Shown here: positions 1 through 10,389 of the stretch, one piece after another
Layout of the letters: the number at the start of each line of letters is the position of its first letter
Position numbering within the stretch: the first letter of the stretch is position 1
Assembly: GCA_012845835.1 (NCBI GenBank)
Contig: JABAKD010000002.1
Span: forward strand, 22,316,454-22,380,453
Source of the DNA: Undaria pinnatifida
Taxonomy: Eukaryota; Sar; Phaeophyceae; Laminariales; Alariaceae
DNA length: 64,000 nt
Direction: 5' to 3'
Notes under the pieces: model-generated
Seen by the model: the letters and a program-made list of their open reading frames with translations, nothing else
Database searches by the model: none
What the model was told of the DNA's origin: nothing
Program-made: the position numbers and the translations under genes

Positions 1-348
1 GATCAAAGCGTTGACTAGGTCACGTGCGTAAGATCGAAGTGTTTACTCACAGTCACGTACGTAAGATTGACCTGGGTGTCGTATGTAGTGGATACCACCA
101 TACGAGATAATCTGTTAGAGTAAAAAGGAAGAGACACGAGTGCTTGCACATCGAGTTCACTCATCACATCTGCATCTGAACTCGGACAGTTCATGGTAAC
201 ATAAGTTTTGTTGGTCCAACGAGAGCCCATTTAAGGTGATCCACCATCGTCTAAACCATCATCAGTCAGACTCGAGCTCGAGTCTCGCCACGACTCTGTG
301 TTAGCCTCTGAAGACCGTCATCGGTCAGGCACCACCACATTTCCAACA
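1..348 (+). repeat. 5' LTR, right-hand part only
   Basis: Matches 5930-6275 nearly base for base and ends in CA just before the primer-binding site. The first ~440 bp of this LTR lie outside the window. The only length change is a 2-bp indel in the CTCGAG-rich stretch near 270-275. Confidence 0.92.
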
Positions 349-366
349 GGTCATGAGCCTCGTTAG
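349..366 (+). promoter_or_regulatory. putative primer-binding site (half-tRNA iMet type)
   Basis: Immediately follows the CA end of the LTR. The sequence GGTCATGAGCC resembles the reverse complement of an initiator-Met tRNA anticodon arm (GGCTCAT), not a tRNA 3' CCA end. Drosophila copia and yeast Ty5 are known to prime from the iMet anticodon region. The match is inferred by eye and imperfect. Confidence 0.45.
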
Positions 367-503
367 CGTGTAACACACAGCGCATCAACATCCCCTGCGG
401 TGGAGCACAAGGCTGGTGATTTTGTTCCAACACTACGCAAGAAACTTGGAACCAAACGTGAGTCGAGTCGAACGGCACTGGAACAACGTGCACGAAGAAA
501 AAG

Positions 504-842
504 GGAGCCCGGCGGACAGACCGGCAAGCTTCAGGCGATCTGCGTACAGGATAGAGCTGAACGAAAAAGACGGAAGCCCAGCGGACGGACCGGCACACTT
601 CAGGCGATCTTCGTACAGGATCGAGCTGAACGAGAAAAGGAAGCCTGGCGGACGGACCGGCACGCTTCAAGCAATCTGCGTACAAGAACGAGCTGAAGGA
701 TAAAAGGAAGCCCGGTGGACATATCGGCACGCTCCAGGCGATCTGCGTACAAGATCGAGCTGAAAGAAAAAGGGGAAAAGTAAAGCCCGGCGAGCGGGTC
801 GGCACGCCTCAGGCGTCCCACGGACAGGATCGAGCTAAGCTC
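504..842 (+). repeat. five ~67-bp tandem repeats in the copia leader
   Basis: Units begin near 504, 572, 639, 706 and 781. Each has the pattern AAGCCCGGCGGAC, then CCGGCACGCTTCAGGCGATC, then TACAGGATCGAGCTGAA. They lie between the primer-binding site and the gag start, where packaging and dimerisation signals usually sit. Open frames across them on both strands are by-products of the repeat and are not annotated. Confidence 0.85.
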
Positions 843-895
843 GAGAATAAACACGAAAGTAAAGAGCCAGCACAAGCAACGCACTCACAGCAGTC

Positions 896-1318
896 ATGGA
901 GGATTCCAGTGACGTGGTGACCTCGACCATAAGGAATATTCCCAGATTTGATGGGACCAAACCGGAAAACTATCGCGAATGGAGCTCAAAGACCCGCGTA
1001 GTCTTGTCTATGTCAAACAAAGATGTGTTCGATGTTCTGAACGGATCGATTGAACCGGTACCAGCAGTCATTGACAGTGACACCCCGGACACTCCGACGA
1101 ATCTGGTGGAAATCCAACGCTGGAAGCGAGCGTGCGAGACCCTCTTCTCCGTACTTTACCTTGTCACTAGCGGCCCTGCAGCTACGCTAGTTCGACAATA
1201 TGAAGACAGGACTTTAGCGGGGGGTCTGGGAGGGGACAGAAGGCGCGGAACGATTTGTATACCAAGTACAACAGCAATAGCAAGGAAGCACGGCGAGCCT
1301 GCTACGAGGAGCTTGTGA
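896..1318 (+). pseudogene. copia gag, N-terminal part
   Basis: Starts at the first ATG after the leader repeats. The opening FDGTKPENYREW resembles the N-terminal UBN2/Retrotran_gag motif of Ty1/copia Gag (F-G-x-N-[YF]-x-x-W). A second motif, WKRACETLFSVLYLVTSGPA, corresponds to the helical part before the Y-L-W-D region. The frame stays in register to about residue 110, then reads into nonsense from ~1225 where the sequence becomes G-rich; the continuation is in the frame beginning at 1255. A single frameshift near 1225-1255 thus separates this part from the rest of gag. Confidence 0.85.
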
Positions 1319-3648
1319 ACTTCAGAATGGAGGGAGGGCAAGATCCTGATGACTATACCATCAAGCTATTGGAGATTCGAGGGCGGCTGCATGAAATGGG
1401 AGAGAAAATTTCGGACGAGAGGTTTGAAGACATTCTTCTGCAAGGCCTGACCGACGACTACGAGTTCGTAAAGATGACGAGCTTCCACAGCCCAAACTTT
1501 GGCATTAACGAGATTCAATCAATGATGAGAAACTTGTACATCGACCGACTCTCGAGACCGGGGCATGTAAACAAGCTAGCCGGCAGAGGAGCGGCAATGA
1601 CAACCACCAAAGGATCACGAAAGGTACGATGCTACAACTGCCAAGAATTCGGACACATGAAGCGAGACTGCACAAACAGCAGGAAGAGCCGATCTGATAC
1701 ACCAAAATGGTGCTCGCTACACAAATCTACGACACACAGCGATGCGGAGTGCAACGCTATGAAAGAGAAGCACAATACGGAGAACCAACCACAGGGAGAA
1801 GTACAAAGTGCTCACACAGCGACTGAGTCGACGGCGACGGAAGAAGACGACTTTGGGTATGCCTTCGTGACGGCTGGGTGGACCCCATCAGCAGAGTTTC
1901 AGGAAACTGCGCAACCAACCGAGAGAAGGGAGACTAGTGCTGACACGTCCAGACTTGCTCCGAAAATCTTGACCATGCTGATGGATAGTGGAACATCCGG
2001 GCACTACTCCGATGATGAACTTCACCCGGGTCTGAAGGACAAGCTGCTAAACTACAAGCCACTCGAGAAACCCCACAAGGTACTGACCGCAGGACGATAC
2101 GTTCTACCGGGAACAGCGACCGGTACGATTTCGGGAAAAACCATCGACACGGACGGCAACAAGCATCCGGCAGAACATGCAGGCTTGGTTGCATCTGGGA
2201 GACATAATCGTTTCTTAGCACTGCTGCTGCTGCTGCTGCTGCCCAATCTCGAAGACAAGACCTGCGAAGGGGTACTCTGTGGGTACAGCTTGAACAGCAC
2301 AGCATACCAGATATATAAAAACAAGACGGCGCGAGTGACAGAGAGCCGCAACGTCACCTTCATCGAGACCCCAGCATCGACACTGGCTGGTTTCACAGGG
2401 AACAACACCACTGGCGACGCCGTCAATACTCACGAAGACAGCTCGCTGGGAGAAAACACGCAAGACATCTGTATCACGAACAGCGAAAAGATAGACAGCC
2501 TCCTGAAGAAAGTGTCGAAGCTCACGAGTACGAATTTGGACCACTCAACATCAGCTGTCGAGGAGGAGCCGGCCGCCGAAGGCGCCGGCAGTGACGAGAT
2601 GCTCGAGACGATCCGGACAGGAGCATGGCCGACAGACCACGAACTCGGAGGCGCAACATGGTTGGGCACACGCGCCAATTGTGCCGTAACTCCGGTCTCA
2701 CGCAAAGGAATATACCCTCACCAACAGCGAGAACTGCGTAGCCTGGGATTGCTCACTAGCCCAATGGTAAGTGACGCAGAGGTAGCGCACGAGAAAGAAA
2801 GCACGATGGAATACGCGTTGGTAGGTGAGACAGAACACAGGTCAGATGGGGCACAAGAGCACAGGATGGAAGTATACCTTGACTACGCCCTAGATACTGG
2901 AAACCCCGTCTGTGAGCACAGTTCGGATGGGGAGGTCATTACGATCCCGAACACGTTCAAGGAGGCAATGGAATCCCCACAGACGACCAAGTGGAAAGAA
3001 GCCACAAACAAGGAGATTGACAGCCTCCAGAAACACGCAGTCTTCGACCTGGTATCTCCAGACTCAGTACCACCGGAGCAAAAGGTGGTCGGGACCGAAT
3101 GGGTCTTTAAGATCAAAGTCGATCACACGCTGAAAGGTAGAGTTGTGGTTCAGGGCTGGGGACAAGTACCGGTAATCGACTGTGGCTGCACATATGCACC
3201 AGTATGCCGTATCCAGAGCATTCACATGGCACTTGCCATAGCTGCGAACGGGGACTGGGAAGTATTCCAGCTTGATGTACAGACGGCGTTTCTAAACGCC
3301 GAGGTACAGGAGGAGGTGTATGTGAAGACTCCTCCAGGCTACGAATCGCTTGAAGCTACAACTGGACGTTCCAGCGTGATGAAACTCAAGAAGAGTCTGT
3401 ACGGACTTCGTCAAAGCCCTCGCAACTGGTTCAACACCATCGACGATTCACTGAGGGATATCAGGCTCACAGCGACTGCGTCTGATCCATGTGTCTACAT
3501 CTTCGGCTCAAACGACAACCTCAGCGTTCTGATCATGTACGTAAACGACCTTCTTCTTGGAGGAAACACGCCGCTACTGAAGGACCTTAAAATCCAGCTG
3601 ATAGACCGATTCGCCATGACCGACATGGGGACGTCTCGATGGTGCTAG
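1255..3648 (+). pseudogene. copia gag-protease-(integrase tail)-RT polyprotein
   Basis: One long frame of 797 codons. In order it holds the C-terminal half of Gag (LLQGLTDDYEFV), a CX2CX4HX4C zinc knuckle (CYNCQEFGHMKRDC, ~1630-1672), an aspartic protease site (MDSGTSGH, ~1978-2001), then a CTG repeat at ~2221. After it comes only the distal integrase tail (GVLCGYSLNSTAYQIY, the 'GYS..S.AYR.Y' motif of copia integrases). The HHCC finger and the DDE core between protease and tail are missing, so about 1.0-1.3 kb was deleted compared with a full element. RT follows: EWVFKIK, LDVQTAFLNAE, SLYGLRQSPRNW and YVNDLLL. The last replaces the catalytic YVDD, which should kill polymerase activity. It ends in a premature stop at 3646-3648. 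Confidence 0.92.
2221..2241 (+). repeat. (CTG)7 microsatellite inside copia
   Basis: Seven perfect CTG units encode a poly-Leu run exactly where the integrase core is missing, so the expanded repeat marks the deletion junction. Confidence 0.9.
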
Positions 3649-4500
3649 GCATACAAATCACCAGAGACAGGGGGACTAAGACTCTCACTATTAGCCATAA
3701 GCATTACGCCAATTCAGTCTTGGCGCGATTTGCCATGGCAGACTGCAACTCAGTGCACACGACGGAAGCAGGAGCGGAGTTATCCCTCAAGCAACCGGAC
3801 ACGATGCTGCTTGACTCTACGGGCATCCAACTTTACCAGGCCATCACGGGGTCTCTGATGTTCCTGAGTCAATGCACGCGCTACGATATCACCTACGCCG
3901 TCAACCAACTGGCCCGAGCCATGAGCAAACCATCCAAACTACACATGACAGCAGCAAATCATCTTCTCCGCTACCAATATATGGGCCTGGCAATCACGTA
4001 CAAGACAGGGTGTTTCGAAATGACGAGGTATTGCGATGCGAGCTGAGGAAACAACCCTGACAACGGCAAGTCGACCTCCGGCTACTTGTTCATGCTGGCT
4101 GGAGGACCACTGAGCTTCAAGACTGCGCTCCAGAAAGTGACGGCGCAATCGACTCTTGAGGCGGAACTCATCTCAATGGCACACGCAAGCAAGGAGGCGG
4201 TGTACCTATCCAACATGATGGCCGAGATGGGATTTGGAAAGCTGTTTGAAAGTGTACCGCTCTTTGGCGACAACACCGAAGCCCTACACATAGCAGGAAA
4301 CAGCACCTACAGCTCTCGCACGAAACACATCGCTCTGCGTCTTTTACTTGAAGGAGCTAGTCAAGGACGGCAAAATCAACATCCACCACGTGGCAACACA
4401 GAAACAACTGGCAAACGTAGGGACTAAGTTGCTCATGAAGAACACGCATCGGCATCTACTGAACCTTATCGAGGCATACACCACAAGAAATGAGATCTAA
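3639..4500 (+). pseudogene. copia RT C-terminus and RNase H
   Basis: Frame-shifted continuation of the RT. It holds VLGIQITRDR, the connection (YQAITGSLMFLSQCTRYDI, the copia 'Y...IGSLMYL...RPDI' motif) and RNase H. A TGA at ~4044-4046 interrupts the 'D.S..GY' RNase H block; the frame resumes as STSGYLF, then STLEAELISM and LFGDNTEALHIA with SRTKHIALR. Another frameshift near 4340 leads to the tail that ends at ~4500. The catalytic blocks are recognisable, but at least three lesions make it a pseudogene. Confidence 0.88.
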
Positions 4501-4879
4501 GGAGGAAACGAGCAACCCAAGATCGACCCGAAGGAAGAGATTCCACAATGAAAACGACAGTGAGTACACGTCAAGAAACGACAAAGAAAAAAGGAAATAA
4601 TCCAAGATCGACCTGAACGGAGACCAAGTTATGACGACAACGTGCGTATTTTTTTCAAATACAGGAATTCGACAGCAACATTTATCGAGATCAGGAGCCA
4701 TTTGGCCGAAGCCACACGTCATCATCACACATTACTATATCAACATCTACACCATGTCCGACAACCAGGAACGCGAGGAGGTTCGCACCGGGGATATTTC
4801 CGACGACAGTAGAGCTACGGGACAATAACGGCGAACACGCTTGTACGACAGGTTTTTTTTCTTTGAAGAAAACTACATA

Positions 4880-5219
4880 GAAGAGGCAGCAGCGGAGATC
4901 GCCAACTGGACCATCAAGCAAGGCGTCGAAGACTACGCCGATATGTCACTTGGAGCGGTATGTATGGAATTTTATTTTTCCGGGGTTTGGTACGCCGTGC
5001 ATTACGGTTTTCGAGGATAACAAGGGGGCGAAGAACCTGGCGCAAACCCCAGTGTGCACGTCGAAATCGAAGCACATTGATGTACGACACCACGTTTTGC
5101 GGGAGCTTATTTTTGAGGGGGAGTTTTTTATTACTCATGTCGAGTCGGATGATCAGCATGCAGACGTCTTGACAAAGATGCTTGACTACACGGCTTTTTG
5201 CTATCACCGGGATTTTTGA
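4880..5219 (+). pseudogene. second, unrelated copia RNase H fragment
   Basis: Downstream of the first RNase H lies another one: ITVFEDNKGAKNLAQ, SKSKHIDVRHHVLRELIF and HVESDDQHADVLTKML. These correspond to the D-N-x-[GS]-A, [TS]KHID[VI]R[HY]H and H-x-x-[ST]-x-x-[QM]-x-AD-x-x-TK blocks that end copia Pol. Its sequence differs from the RNase H at 4100-4330, so it comes from another copia lineage, through a nested, truncated insertion or recombination. Upstream homology fades by ~4880 with T-rich indels. Confidence 0.85.
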
Positions 5220-5478
5220 AGAGTATTAATGCGTTTTTTTTCAGATTGAGGATAGTTATATCTTGATTTCAGGGTACGGATTTTAATCGTCAGTTTTTTC
5301 GGAGAGCAATTTGGTTATGCGAAATTGAGTTTTTTTAGTAGAGCAAACGGTCCTGCCGCTCCGTGTGGCTCGTCGTGCAGCGTACGGAGTACAACTAGAT
5401 CGAGTTTCTGTTGTTTAAAAAATTGAGGATGTGAGAGCTGAGTTGCACGACATCGTTAGAGAGAACCTACCGGCCAAC

Positions 5479-5490
5479 GGGGGGGGGCGG
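5479..5490 (+). promoter_or_regulatory. polypurine tract
   Basis: A G9-CGG purine run directly precedes TGAAATG at 5491, the likely TG start of the 3' LTR. This is the expected place for the plus-strand primer. Confidence 0.7.
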
Positions 5491-6275
5491 TGAAATGATC
5501 TTCGGAAGATCTAAAACATAGTATGCGCAGGCTGAGCAGAAATAGGAGGGCACACTCTGACACGATCTTGTTTCTGCAAATAACGCCTTAGACAAGAAAA
5601 GTAGAGTAAAGCCGGGCAGAGAAAGATATCACTCTCTGACACGGTATTTTTGCCAAGCGACGGTTTAAAGCAGTCTGCCATAAGGGTGATTATGGCCTAT
5701 CATATTTGGTATGGCAATTTCATCTAAAGGCGAGTGTTAAAGGGTGCGATTCACGAGGAATCCATCGTATATAGGTAGATGTTCATTTCATAGTCAAATA
5801 TGTGTATGCAGAGTACTGGGTAAGCTGTCGAACGATGTGATAGATGTTGTTTTCTTTGGTATGGAAGAGGACGCATATATGGTACTGCGTTCCACCAAGT
5901 AATAACGCGTTGACGGGTCACGTGCGTAAGATCAAAGCGTTGACTAGGTCACGTGCGTAAGATCGAAGTGTTTACTCACAGTCACGTGCGTAAGATTGAC
6001 CTGGGTGTCGTATGTAGTGGATACCACCATACGAGATAATCTGTTAGAGTAAAAAGGAAGAGACACGAGTGCTTGCACATCGAGTTCACTCTTCACATCT
6101 GCATCTGAACTTGGACAGTTCATGGTATCATAAGTTTTGTTGGCCCAACGAGAGCCCATTTAAAGTGATCCACCATCGTCTAAACCATCATCAGTCAGAC
6201 TCGAGCTCGTCTCGCCACGACTCTGTGTTAGCCTCTGAAGACCGTCATCGGTCAGGCACCACCACATTTCTAACA
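5491..6275 (+). repeat. 3' LTR (~785 bp, TG...CA)
   Basis: The right part (5930-6275) matches the partial left LTR. The left boundary is inferred from the polypurine tract and TG. The following bases GTAAC (6276-6280) would be the 5-bp target-site duplication, but the partner lies outside the window. Confidence 0.8.
5907..5999 (+). promoter_or_regulatory. three ~30-bp tandem repeats with CACGTG core in the LTR
   Basis: Units start at 5907, 5937 and about 5968. Each contains TCACGTGCGTAAGAT (one base differs in the 5' LTR copy, CACGTACG). CACGTG is the E-box/G-box palindrome bound by bHLH and bZIP factors. Repeats of this kind in an LTR are usually U3 enhancers; the role here is inferred. Confidence 0.6.
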
Positions 6276-6617
6276 GTAACTTACTACAGAGGGAAATACC
6301 AACGGCAAGCAAGAATAGGGACGTGTCTACGTTACACCGCGTAAAGAGGCAGCTAATACATATATGAAACGAAAAAGACTCTTGGCCCGCGTGTCGGTGA
6401 CCCTTGTTTAGACCTACAAGTAAATAACGATTCGAATGTCGGAGCCCAACTGCTCAAACGACGCTATAAAGAAAAAAGTAGTAAAAGGAAAATCAACGAT
6501 AAGTCGCATCAACGACCTAAGCTAGATCACCTGGACCATTTTATCGTGCGTGATCTTCACTGTCTCGTTTAAGAGCGTATTAATTTCACCCCTGACTTGC
6601 GTAATCAGGGTCTTCTT
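6276..6617. other. unassigned sequence 3' of the copia element
   Basis: No convincing frame, repeat or motif seen. Confidence 0.4.
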
Positions 6618-6864
6618 CTACTGTTTCGTTCGGTAAGTGACAGCCGATGACACCGCTTTTCCTAGTTTGTCCTCAAAGAGCTTAGTTTGGAAAGCTGCCT
6701 TAAGACCCTCTGCATGCTCCTTAGAGGTCATCAAGTCCCCAAGCGCTTCTTTTGCAATGTCCGCCACCTTCTGGTATACCCGAGCCACGTCCACGTTGAA
6801 GAATGTCGGCGTGGTCGTGTTATTAGGGAGCTTGAGTACCGGGATCTCCTTGTTTTTTCGACCT
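6618..6864 (-). pseudogene. unrecognised coding-like fragment
   Basis: The minus strand is open for 79 codons between a TAA just upstream and a TAG, without a Met start. It reads like real protein, amphipathic and balanced (VLKLPNNTTTPTFF, then ADIAKEALGDLMTSKEHAEG). On the plus strand the same stretch gives only low-quality frames. I do not recognise the family. It may be the tail of the same broken gene as the fragments at 7327-7554 and 7978-8271, all on the minus strand. Confidence 0.4.
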
Positions 6865-7326
6865 TAAGCCCTAGGTGATCGACGTCTTGTTACAACACCA
6901 CTCTCCTCGTAGGGGTTGGGGACCTTAGTGTCGGCGGGGCGAGCTTCCTCCGGCAGGGGAGCCGGCAGGCGAGACGAGGCGGTCGTTTCTTGGACATCGC
7001 CCGACAACGGCGATGGATCGCTCCCCGGAAGATCTCCACTCAAGGCGCTCCCATCCCCTGTCGCGCCTTCGGCAAAGGCTGCTGGCCAACGGGGCACTAC
7101 TCGTATCATAGAGGAACGTAGGGTGCAGTGGGGTCAAGAGTGGTTGGGAAAAGGAAAGGGTGCAAGGTACGGTTCTGCCGGAGCTTATGCACCACCGGCA
7201 TTACCATGAAGCACGGACATTGCAGTTTTACTGAAGCGGCATGCGTGCGCGAGTCATTCGCGCAACGACGCAACACCATGATGCAAAGTCATTGCGATCC
7301 GGGCAAGAGCGGCACACACTTCCGAA

Positions 7327-7554
7327 TCATTCGCGCAACGAGACGGATGTGTTTGTTGGCAAGGAACGACGGAACTTACCCTTCCTACCGCGGGGCTTAA
7401 ACGTGTCGGGCACAGGTAACCCTGTCGCCCTAGCGTGCCACTCGTCCTCATACTGCTGCCAAGTTCGGCCAGAAATCCGGTAAGACGCCCTGTCTTTCTG
7501 CCCGGTCTCCTCCGTGATGTAGTCGTCTAGGCCTGGTGTTTGGGCGGAGATCAC
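7327..7554 (-). pseudogene. unrecognised coding-like fragment (WQQYEDEWH)
   Basis: A 75-codon minus-strand frame containing GRTWQQYEDEWHARATGLPV and a basic RGRKGKFRR stretch. The T-W-x-x-Y-x-x-x-W pattern resembles the first helix of some tyrosine-recombinase core-binding domains or a helical DNA-binding segment, but there is too little to assign it. It lies between the finger ORF upstream and the fragment at 6618-6864, with stops between them. Confidence 0.35.
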
Positions 7555-7977
7555 GCGGGAACATCCAGAGTGTGGTTGACGAAATAGTAACAGCAGTACG
7601 ACTATGGTGGCAGTGGCTGACGACGCATAGAGGTAACGAACCTTTGCCTCGGGTCACGTGTTTTAGCACATGGCATTTATAATCGTATTGCTACTAGCGT
7701 CTAGGGTATATGCACATCCTAGCATGCTATATCTGGGTCCTCTGAGAAGAAGTCGGCTGCTGTCAAACATTTTGAATCACTCACCCCGGCGGCGATCTTC
7801 TCCTTCATCGGGGTACCTGGGGGCCTCTTTCTGTTCGCTGGCAATGCCCAGGCACGCTTGGCACTGGGTTGAAAGGCAGATCAGGTGGCACGGGGCCTGG
7901 CAGCATCTCGTCTTCGATTTTGGGGGGGCACTGCCGCTGCGGGCCGCGCACCTTGATCCTGCTGAGCAAGCAAGGAC

Positions 7978-8271
7978 CTACGTGGCGGCCGCTTGTGATA
8001 CCTCCGTGGATTCCTTCGGTTGCGCCGCCGGAGATGTCGCCTGTAATGTCTCCGCGGGCAACCTCCCTCGAGGCGCCAAATGCGGCTTGCTGTGCTCAAC
8101 GCCGTATTCGCTCACGCTCGTGCCGCAGAAGTAGACATCGGACTTTCTGTCAAATAAATGTTTTTTCGGAAAACACAATGCATGCACAACCCTCTCACAA
8201 TGCACGCAGCGATGTTGTTGGCCCACCAGCTCTGGGTGGTGGCATCCTTGTTCAGTGGCGCAGAGGCCCAT
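7978..8271 (-). CDS. small C-x5-C / HxC Cys-His finger ORF, possibly 5' part of a broken TE gene
   Basis: An internal ATG at 8271 gives a 97-codon frame; the open frame itself extends upstream to 8334. The N-terminus reads MGLCATEQGC (C-x5-C), then HRCVHCERVVHALC (H-x-C-x2-C-x4-H-x2-C), then a hydrophilic Ala/Ser/Glu-rich tail. The same spacing of C-x5-C followed by GHxC...C...LHGIC occurs in the ORFs at 58406-58894 and 60924-61467, which sit inside TA-flanked TIR elements. I infer a shared zinc-binding module. No TIRs were found around this copy. It could be a gene remnant rather than an intact small protein. Confidence 0.5.
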   Translation of the reverse strand: MGLCATEQGCHHPELVGQQHRCVHCERVVHALCFPKKHLFDRKSDVYFCGTSVSEYGVEHSKPHLAPRGRLPAETLQATSPAAQPKESTEVSQAAAT

Positions 8272-8699
8272 CACGCAGGCTAGCTCCGTGACGGAAGAGG
8301 TTTGTGTAGCTAGGAGAAGGACAAGCATGCACACCGAGTTTGTGTAGAAACCCCTGTTGGTGCAAAAACATATTAGGTGCTAAGCATCTCATGAGATTTG
8401 TTTTCGTTTGTATTTACGCCGGTTCGTTTGCACGGCAACAACCGTGCAGGATGCCTACTGGACAAGGAGGGTGTGTGTTGCCGTCGCTGTACATTGCCGG
8501 GACGGCGTGCTATTATAGACTGCTGTGACGAGTAGATCATCTTTCTCCTGTTTCTTTAGGCCCGTTTTTACAAATACAAAACGCAGAACAATGGAAAATT
8601 GGGCGTGTTTGATGTTTTGATTAAAACAATACGGCCTGTTTTTGTCATTTCTGTGTGTGTTTTCATCATTTCTGTTTGGATGTATACGCGTATTGCAGT

Positions 8700-9717
8700 C
8701 TAGTTTCCGGTAGGCCGGCCACTCTTATTTTGCTCTTCTTGGTCGAGGAAGCTATACCTCATGGTGTGGTTGGGCGATCGGGCGCGGCGTTTTGCGGTGT
8801 CATGGGGCGCGCGGGGGCGCTGTGCGTGGCCGCTGCTGTAAATGTACGAGACGCGCCGCAGTCTAGGCATTGTTGGGCTGTTGGTGCGACTGGTTGTGTA
8901 AAAAATATCTTCTCGCAGGTGTTCATCGAGATCAACCATGTAATGCATTGCCACTGTTTTTTGGGGTGTCAGCTACGAGCGCGAACAGCATAGCTCGCTC
9001 TTCCCATGTGTCTCGCCGAATGTTAACCAGGTCATGTATACCTGGCATGTGTACGACCACCCACTGACTCAATCCACCCCGCAACTCGGGCGGGTATCCC
9101 TGACCCTGCGTCGCGTACCGTTGTTCGAGAAGGTCGCGCAATCGATATTGACTGGTGTGTTTTTCGTCTGTGTGGTATCCTTCAAGAACTTGTTGTGCAC
9201 GAACAAAATACTGATCTGAGACTATAGACTACCAGGTAGATGATACGTAGCAAGCCGCGTCAGAGTGTGTTTTCTTCGGCGGTCCGCCACCGCGTCCCGT
9301 CCTCGTTCAGAGGGAGGTATTGGGTGTGTTACAGAGCCCATCCCCTGCACTGCTACTAGCAGACGTGTACGCCGTGCGATGACGTCCTCGGGTGGTATTT
9401 GCTCCGAGAGGGACCCCGATCCACACCCTGAAAACGTGCGTATAATAAGACACAGAGCACATGAGTTATTCGGGTGTATTTTGTCAACGCCCCGGCTAGG
9501 TTTTCGTGTGACGAATACATACCTGTAACGTCCCGAGAGTGTCATCTCGCCTTTGCGTCGCATCCAAAAAGAAGGGCACCCACAACGTCGACAGCCTTGT
9601 GCAGGGCTGAGAGCCACCGACCAAGCCGACACCTTCGCTATGATCGTGTGGTGGTTGATAGACGTACGGCCCGGGCGTTACGATAGTCCCTGCTTTGGTC
9701 TCGTATGTTGGTTCCAA
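8700..9717 (-). pseudogene. degraded minus-strand coding region, unknown family
   Basis: Several overlapping minus frames read like decayed protein: 9717-9496 (YVYQPPHDHSEGVG), 9632-9222, 9141-8932 (LRDLLEQRYATQGQGYPPEL, WVVVHMPGIHDLVNIRRDTW) and 8954-8700. Continuity across frames suggests one old gene with indels, probably TE-derived. No catalytic motif was recognised, so the call rests on composition only. Confidence 0.3.
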
Positions 9718-9719
9718 GC

Positions 9720-10389
9720 CAGAAAAAACACCGGAAGTTCCTCCGAACCTATGGAGCGCGTATGTATTTATAATCTATTATGTAGAGCCGGAACAGCAGT
9801 GCAGCATCAACAGAGAAATAAGACTCGATATAATAATATGTAGGTTGCACGTACGTACGACAGCAAATAATGCGAGGCAGACGACCGGCGAGTGTTCCTT
9901 GACGTGCCAAGCGGTGCTGCCGAGGCCTGGGTCCTCTCGACCGGACGTCGGGTAGGTAGGGAGCAGGTAAAAAGGCAGGGCCTGTTCTAGGCCCGGCGCG
10001 CGGTCTCTCGCCCAGGCTCGTTGGCGATGCATCGTTGTCGTCGGAATCGCACAACTCGTGGCACGTATCGTGTGATGATAGTAGTGCTGTATAATATCAT
10101 AACGGCCTATTAATGGTATACAGCAGTATACGAACTGTATTCCAGACTGCGGACAAATTCAGCTTACCTCGAAAAAATGAACAGCCGAAAGGCGCCTGCC
10201 GACGGAATGTATGGGAGGGGGCCGAGTGCCAACCCTAAGTAGCCCGCCAACAAAAACACAGTGCCCACTCCGCCTCTTGCAGCGTTCGCTTCGAGGCGGC
10301 CTCGCCTTTTTTGCTTCCGTGTCGCCATAGACAAACAATTCTCACGGCGGTGGATTACTCATGGCGTATTAGACTGGCGGCCCGACAAC
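9720..10389. other. unassigned, AT-rich to GC-mixed spacer
   Basis: No gene seen. Parts of 10105-10200 loosely resemble the satellite unit that follows. Confidence 0.35.

Larger units (their letters stand above)
1..6275 (+). mobile_element. Ty1/copia-type LTR retrotransposon, degraded
   Basis: Directly repeated LTRs (1-348 and 5491-6275) flank, in order, a leader with tandem repeats, gag with a CCHC zinc knuckle, a DSG protease motif, an integrase tail, reverse transcriptase and RNase H. That is the Pseudoviridae (copia) order, with integrase before RT. The overlapping LTR stretches differ by about 7 substitutions and one 2-bp indel in about 346 bp (hand count, roughly 2%), so the insertion is fairly recent. 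The internal region is nevertheless badly broken: gag is frameshifted, the integrase core is deleted, and RT and RNase H carry frameshifts and a stop. It is therefore non-autonomous. The left edge is cut by the window, so the left target-site duplication cannot be checked. Confidence 0.93.

Noticed and set aside
266-805. 179-codon minus frame and several plus frames in the copia leader
   Set aside because: They run across the ~67-bp tandem repeats and simply repeat the same peptide; gag begins downstream.
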